NCBI GenBank assembly: GCA_038256525.1
Contig: JBBSKF010000019.1
Coordinates: 1-32,516 of the forward strand
Source of the DNA: SCTD01 sp038256525
GTDB taxonomy: Bacteria > Actinomycetota > Actinomycetes > Mycobacteriales > SCTD01
Direction: 5' to 3'
DNA: 32,516 nucleotides
A program made the position numbers and the translations under genes. This document shows positions 32,060 through 32,516 of this stretch, piece after piece. Position 1 is the first letter of the stretch. Every line of letters starts with the position of its first letter. The notes beneath the pieces are model-generated. The model ran no database searches and was not told the DNA's origin. It saw only the letters and a list, made by a program, of their open reading frames with translations.

Positions 32060-32451
32060 GCTCGCTGCCCGGCATGCGTTCGACCAGACAGCGCACCGCG
32101 GTCGCCGCCGTCCTGGACAGCGTCGACGGCTTCCGCAGTGCGCAGGAGCTCCACGGGCTGCTGCGGCGCGACGGAGCGTCGGTCGGTCTGACCACCGTCT
32201 ACCGGCACCTGCAGGCACTGGCCGACGCCGGCCAGGTCGACGTGCTCCGCAACGGGGACGGCGAGGCTGCCTACCGCCGCTGCCCGACCGCCTCGCACCA
32301 CCACCACCTGGTGTGTCGCACCTGCGGGAAGAGCGTCGACGTCGAGGGACCGGAGGTCGAGACGTGGGCCTCGGCGATCGCCGAGGAGCACGGGTTCACC
32401 GACATCAGCCACACCGTCGAGGTCTTCGGCACCTGTCGGGACTGCCCCTGA
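32056..32451 (+). CDS. zur: Zinc uptake regulator, Fur family
   Basis: Zinc-loaded Zur represses zinc uptake genes. The 131-residue Fur-family protein has a winged helix (STRQRTAVAAVLDSVDGFRS, VGLTTVYRHLQALADAGQ), the His cluster SHHHHLVC, and the structural zinc site formed by CRTC and CRDC near the end. GTG 32056 overlaps the znuB stop as GTGA. Co-transcription with the importer and the palindrome at the operon promoter support Zur over other Fur-family members. It is the last gene; the remaining 65 bp of the window show nothing. Confidence 0.94.
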   Translation: MSSLPGMRSTRQRTAVAAVLDSVDGFRSAQELHGLLRRDGASVGLTTVYRHLQALADAGQVDVLRNGDGEAAYRRCPTASHHHHLVCRTCGKSVDVEGPEVETWASAIAEEHGFTDISHTVEVFGTCRDCP

Positions 32452-32516
32452 CGACGAGGCAACCTGGCCTCCCGGTGCTGCGTCTCACCGCACATGACAA
32501 GCACCCTCACCCTTCC

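Noticed and set aside
1..32516. CRISPR array, prophage or insertion sequence
   Set aside because: No regularly spaced direct repeats, no transposase or integrase, and no phage structural genes were found.

Overview
The window is about 70% GC, densely coded, with short intergenic gaps and many GTG starts joined by 4-bp ATGA/GTGA overlaps. The proteins (glycyl-tRNA synthetase of the single-chain dimeric type, RecO, Era, UppS, a ZnuACB-Zur operon, PPDK, DUF6703-like and YtxH-like proteins) point to the chromosome of a high-GC Gram-positive actinobacterium. The order era-recO-uppS-(zur)-glyS-dgt-dnaG is the usual actinobacterial housekeeping backbone. I cannot fix the genus from sequence alone.

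Layout. 1-4500: envelope and copper-like genes: a DUF305 protein (cut by the window edge), Lnt and a four-helix membrane protein on the minus strand, divergent from a secreted anchored protein, a SCO lipoprotein and a cupredoxin lipoprotein. 4500-6930: an accessory patch ending at tRNA-Asn, with a MazEF-type toxin-antitoxin pair behind a palindromic operator, a weak third ORF, two overlapping unknown genes (one apparently missing its start), degraded-looking sequence and a 21-bp perfect palindrome. 7000-11100: a secreted TIM-barrel protein, a YtxH-like protein, topoisomerase IB and a membrane-anchored subtilisin. 11100-16000: an unknown protein, a primary-type sigma factor, dnaG and dgt on the minus strand. 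16000-21970: an aldehyde dehydrogenase, then ydcF-like, ppdK and a secreted beta-propeller-like protein on the minus strand.

22000-24740 holds the most unusual structure. A single gene for an AbiEi-type winged-helix plus DUF559 (Vsr-like) nuclease protein is bracketed by two palindromes of exactly 59 bp. They share 11-bp outer arms and a conserved inner stem at identical spacing, but have different loops. Next to the outer one lies a tract of eight GGG runs, and 1.5 kb further, past glyS, is a palindrome of another sequence family with the same geometry (outer arm, symmetric internal loop, inner stem). This looks like a small mobile or selfish unit, or a nuclease with its own recognition sites.

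24700-26500: small actinobacterial genes, including a convergent pair of paralogues sharing one palindromic terminator. 26500-29440: uppS, recO, era and a cytidine-deaminase-fold protein that lacks the zinc ligands. 29490-32451: a zinc uptake operon, znuA-znuC-znuB-zur, each gene overlapping the next by 4 bp, behind a clear sigma-70 promoter whose -35 box is covered by a candidate Zur operator. Zur would thus sense the zinc imported by the transporter it is co-transcribed with and shut the operon down.
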